A stretch of DNA of 64,000 nucleotides, taken from positions 22,054,174 through 22,118,173 of the forward strand of contig OX439127.1 of NCBI GenBank assembly GCA_949318235.1, read 5' to 3'. This DNA is from Ecdyonurus torrentis (taxonomy: Eukaryota; Arthropoda; Insecta; Ephemeroptera; Heptageniidae). The notes under the pieces were generated by a model that was not told where the DNA came from, did no database searches, and saw only the letters and a program-made list of their open reading frames with translations. The stretch's first letter is position 1; each line of letters begins with the position of its first letter. Shown here piece by piece: positions 63,591 to 64,000 of this stretch. A program made the position numbers and the translations under genes.

Positions 63591-64000
63591 AAGTACATTT
63601 ACACAATTTTTATAAAAGTTATAGAATAATGGGTTATATATTCATAGCTATTTTTAAGTCTAGAATTACGATTATTACATACATATCTGATCTCAATAAA
63701 CATCATGTAACATAAATGTTTATGACAAAACGCTTCTGTTTTTTGTATGTAGCTGATTTTAATTAGTTTGTGGTTGGAAATGACAAAGGTTACAAATGAT
63801 GAAAATAGATTCTATTCAAAGAATCAAATTTCATTTCATTATTTTGCAAAACTACGTGCCTGTGTATATACACAATACTAAGAGAGTGGAAGAAAAACGA
63901 AGCTACTCATGTTGCTTATGTTACCTGAACTTCAAACCACTTGAAGCTCTCACCTTACTTCCCTTCCCTAGAAACACCCTCTGGTTCACTTGATCTTTCT

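Larger units (their letters stand above)
62676..64000. other. Region upstream of the ChAT start codon
   Basis: The base at 62676 is the first of the ChAT exon; acceptor AG lies at 62677-62678. Beyond it is intron sequence of the ChAT 5' region. I see no exon of the vesicular acetylcholine transporter here. Two inverted-repeat elements are listed separately. Confidence 0.5.

Overview
The window is AT-rich, intron-rich animal nuclear DNA, almost certainly from an arthropod and probably an insect. The evidence is spliced genes with GT-AG introns, four conserved animal proteins, long (TA)n microsatellites, many poly-T tracts and many short inverted-repeat transposons (MITEs). The choline acetyltransferase and the MARVEL protein look most like insect versions. 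I cannot name the species. Most long open frames are microsatellite artefacts or pieces of exons, so the gene models below were built by joining exons across splice sites in matching phase.

Layout from left to right. (1) About 3.9 kb of AT-rich upstream DNA. (2) On +, a five-exon gene for a small four-pass MARVEL-domain protein (3937-7469). Its third and fourth coding exons look like alternative versions of one membrane-segment exon. (3) About 4 kb of spacer, then on + a four-exon UBE2E/UbcD2-class ubiquitin-conjugating enzyme (11512-13802). Several nested MITEs lie downstream of its stop, in a possible 3' UTR. (4) Convergent on -, a complete five-exon Bax inhibitor-1 gene (25225 down to 20902, 240 aa). 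(5) About 6 kb of AT-rich spacer. (6) On -, a complete 11-exon choline O-acetyltransferase gene (62675 down to 31125, 676 aa) that fills half the window. Introns 1 (13.5 kb) and 2 (9.9 kb) between its coding exons are packed with repeats. They hold a dead non-LTR retrotransposon, a G-rich minisatellite, a (GAAA)n array of about 840 bp, MITEs, and a 200-N gap whose two flanks are near-identical copies of one sequence (probable assembly artefact). (7) About 1.3 kb upstream of the ChAT start with two more inverted repeats.

The four genes do not form a pathway: membrane tetraspan, ubiquitin transfer, ER stress and calcium protection, and acetylcholine synthesis. The ChAT ATG sits one base after a splice acceptor. 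This fits the animal cholinergic locus, where a 5' non-coding exon and the vesicular acetylcholine transporter lie upstream, here just beyond the right edge. I found no tRNA, rRNA, CRISPR array or bacterial-type operon. The most notable signals are the paired MARVEL exons, a 190-bp perfect-TIR element sitting inside a (TA)n tract, several MITE families that carry the palindrome TGACGTCA, and the duplicated flanks of the gap.
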